Part shown: positions 13,861 to 14,490 of the stretch, in pieces | How the letters are laid out: each line of letters opens with the position of its first letter | Position numbering within the stretch: the stretch's first letter is position 1 | DNA from: Ruminococcus sp. UBA946 | GTDB lineage: Bacteria > Bacillota > Clostridia > Oscillospirales > Ruminococcaceae | Assembly: GCA_002293295.1 (NCBI GenBank) | Contig: DBCY01000172.1 | Span: 39,775-54,264 of the forward strand | Reading direction: 5' to 3' | DNA: 14,490 nt | Position numbers and translations under genes: made by a program | The notes under the pieces: model-generated | The model's input: only the letters and a program-made list of their open reading frames with translations | What the model was told of the DNA's origin: nothing | The model's database searches: none

Positions 13861-13890
13861 AGGCTTCAAGAAATTTCGCCTCGCAGTGCA
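13855..13890. other. attR junction
   Basis: Element sequence TTTTAGGCTTCAAG joins host sequence TTCGCCTCGCAGTGC across AAAT at 13871-13874. The host side resumes the amidase frame at F-A-S-Q-C. With attL this predicts attB (host halves joined) and attP (element halves joined). Confidence 0.8.
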
Positions 13891-14249
13891 TTTATGCCGG
13901 ATGCGGGGTTATGAATCCCAAAAAGGATTTAGGGTGGTATTACTATTCAAGCACCGACCGCGCTCCCGCATGGACTTCAGTCAGATTCCTCTATAATTTT
14001 CTGACAGGCAACAAGGGGATAGGTCCGTACGCTTCAGAGGTTGACGTCACGCAGGTAGAAATAGGCGATATCGTTCAGTTCTGCGATGAAAAGGGGGTTT
14101 GCTACCATTCGCCTGTAATCGTCGCCCTGTCGGATGATGAAATTTATGTCGCCGCTCACTCATATGATGCTTATATGCGTCCCATTACGAGCTATGATTT
14201 CGCTTCAGCACGGTTTTTACATATACTGGGGGCAAGAACGCCTAATTAA
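13875..14249 (+). pseudogene. 3' fragment of amidase-domain gene
   Basis: This is the C-terminal 124 codons of the interrupted amidase. It begins F-A-S-Q-C-I-Y-A-G-C-G-V before the first in-frame ATG at 13911. Family features follow: G-W-Y-Y-Y-S-S, W-T-S-V-R-F-L-Y-N-F-L, I-G-D-I-V-Q-F, Y-H-S-P-V-I-V (candidate catalytic His) and A-A-H-S-Y-D-A-Y near the end. It ends A-R-T-P-N. The His lies here while the Cys lies 11.8 kb upstream, so neither fragment can be active alone. The ATG at 13911 has no good ribosome site, so separate expression is unlikely. The frame is intact, consistent with a recent or reversible insertion. Confidence 0.8.
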
Positions 14250-14490
14250 TGTCTGCTGAATAATTAAAAAATGCCGTCGCTATGCGATGTAAAAGCATTT
14301 TTCAATTATTCCAGTGCAAGAGTTTTGAGTGTTTTTACTCAAAACTCTTGCACTTATTAAACAGTTTTCTAAGAAAACTGTTTAATAAGCAGACATTATC
14401 AAGAAGTATTGCGAAAAAGCTCTGCTTTTTTCGCATCTGGAAACAGACAAGTCTGTTTCCAGGAACAATTACACAAAATGTGTAATTGTT
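14247..14490. repeat. Array of six consecutive long hairpins
   Basis: Starting at the amidase stop codon, nearly every base is part of an inverted repeat. An outer helix (14247-14257 with 14388-14398, 11 bp, perfect) encloses three hairpins: 14259-14310 (16 bp, one mismatch, with an inner stem), 14313-14354 (18 bp, perfect) and 14355-14387 (at least 15 bp, perfect). After an 11-base gap come 14410-14435 (one bulge), 14437-14462 (12 bp, perfect) and 14464-14490 (12 bp, perfect, reaching the window edge). The arms of different hairpins are unrelated in sequence. T-runs typical of terminators are absent. Function is unknown. Confidence 0.85.

Larger units (their letters stand above)
2095..13870. 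mobile_element. Integrative mobilizable element, 11,776 bp, inserted in amidase gene
   Basis: The boundaries come from rejoining the split amidase gene. The left host sequence ends G-G-D-C-T-N and the right host sequence resumes F-A-S-Q-C in the correct frame, sharing only the bases AAAT (2095-2098 and 13871-13874). Content supports a mobilizable element: large serine recombinase next to the left end, small resolvase, cargo, oriT, MOBQ relaxase, accessory protein and coupling protein. No VirB4, VirB6 or other secretion-channel genes are present, so it should rely on a co-resident conjugative element. Terminators sit just inside both ends. A second mobile element, an IS110-family sequence, has inserted inside it. 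Confidence 0.88.

Noticed and set aside
2095..13870. Self-transmissible conjugative element (ICE)
   Set aside because: Only relaxase, accessory and coupling proteins are present. No VirB4-like ATPase or channel proteins were found.
14282..14485. 67-codon open frame in the hairpin array
   Set aside because: It runs through perfect inverted repeats, has no ribosome site, and its coding content is dictated by the palindromes.
14247..14490. CRISPR array
   Set aside because: The units are palindromes of unrelated sequence with no repeated direct unit and no spacers.

Overview
The window looks like chromosomal DNA of a Clostridia-class Bacillota species. The evidence is moderately AT-rich sequence, strong AGGAGG-type ribosome sites, frequent TTG starts, a Gram-positive lipoprotein and clostridial-type mobile genes. 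About 2.1 kb of host sequence on the left and 0.6 kb on the right flank one inserted element of about 11.8 kb (2095-13870).

Left flank (1-2094): a small secreted protein of unknown function, a hairpin terminator, an extracellular solute-binding lipoprotein (ABC sugar-uptake type), and the first 38 codons of a small amidase-domain gene. The rest of that gene lies at 13875-14249. Joining the halves at a shared AAAT core gives a continuous 162-codon frame across the family motif D-C-T-N-F-A-S-Q. The two ends of the element are therefore fixed to within a few bases: attL at 2095-2098 and attR at 13871-13874.

The element is an integrative mobilizable element. From left to right it carries: a terminator; a 40-residue small protein followed by a large serine recombinase, the likely integrase; a minus-strand SprT-like zinc metalloprotease behind a short coupled leader ORF; an AT-rich cargo block with a small membrane protein convergent to an unrecognised 411-residue protein; a small serine resolvase; a secreted glycoside-hydrolase-like TIM-barrel protein; a frameshifted IS110-family insertion sequence with a candidate bridge-RNA region; and a mobilization module. 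The module has a minus-strand TraD-like accessory protein, an RSF1010-type oriT (hairpin with GAA loop plus TAAGTGCGCCCT), a MOBQ relaxase and a VirD4/TraG coupling protein. No type IV secretion pore is present, so transfer would need a helper element. The right end holds a structured non-coding stretch and a strong promoter that runs straight into a terminator just before attR.

Right flank (13871-14490): the catalytic C-terminal part of the amidase. It is followed at once by an unusual run of six long, mostly perfect hairpins of unrelated sequence. An 11-bp outer helix encloses the first three almost without unpaired bases. This hairpin array and the interruption of the amidase motif are the two most striking observations.
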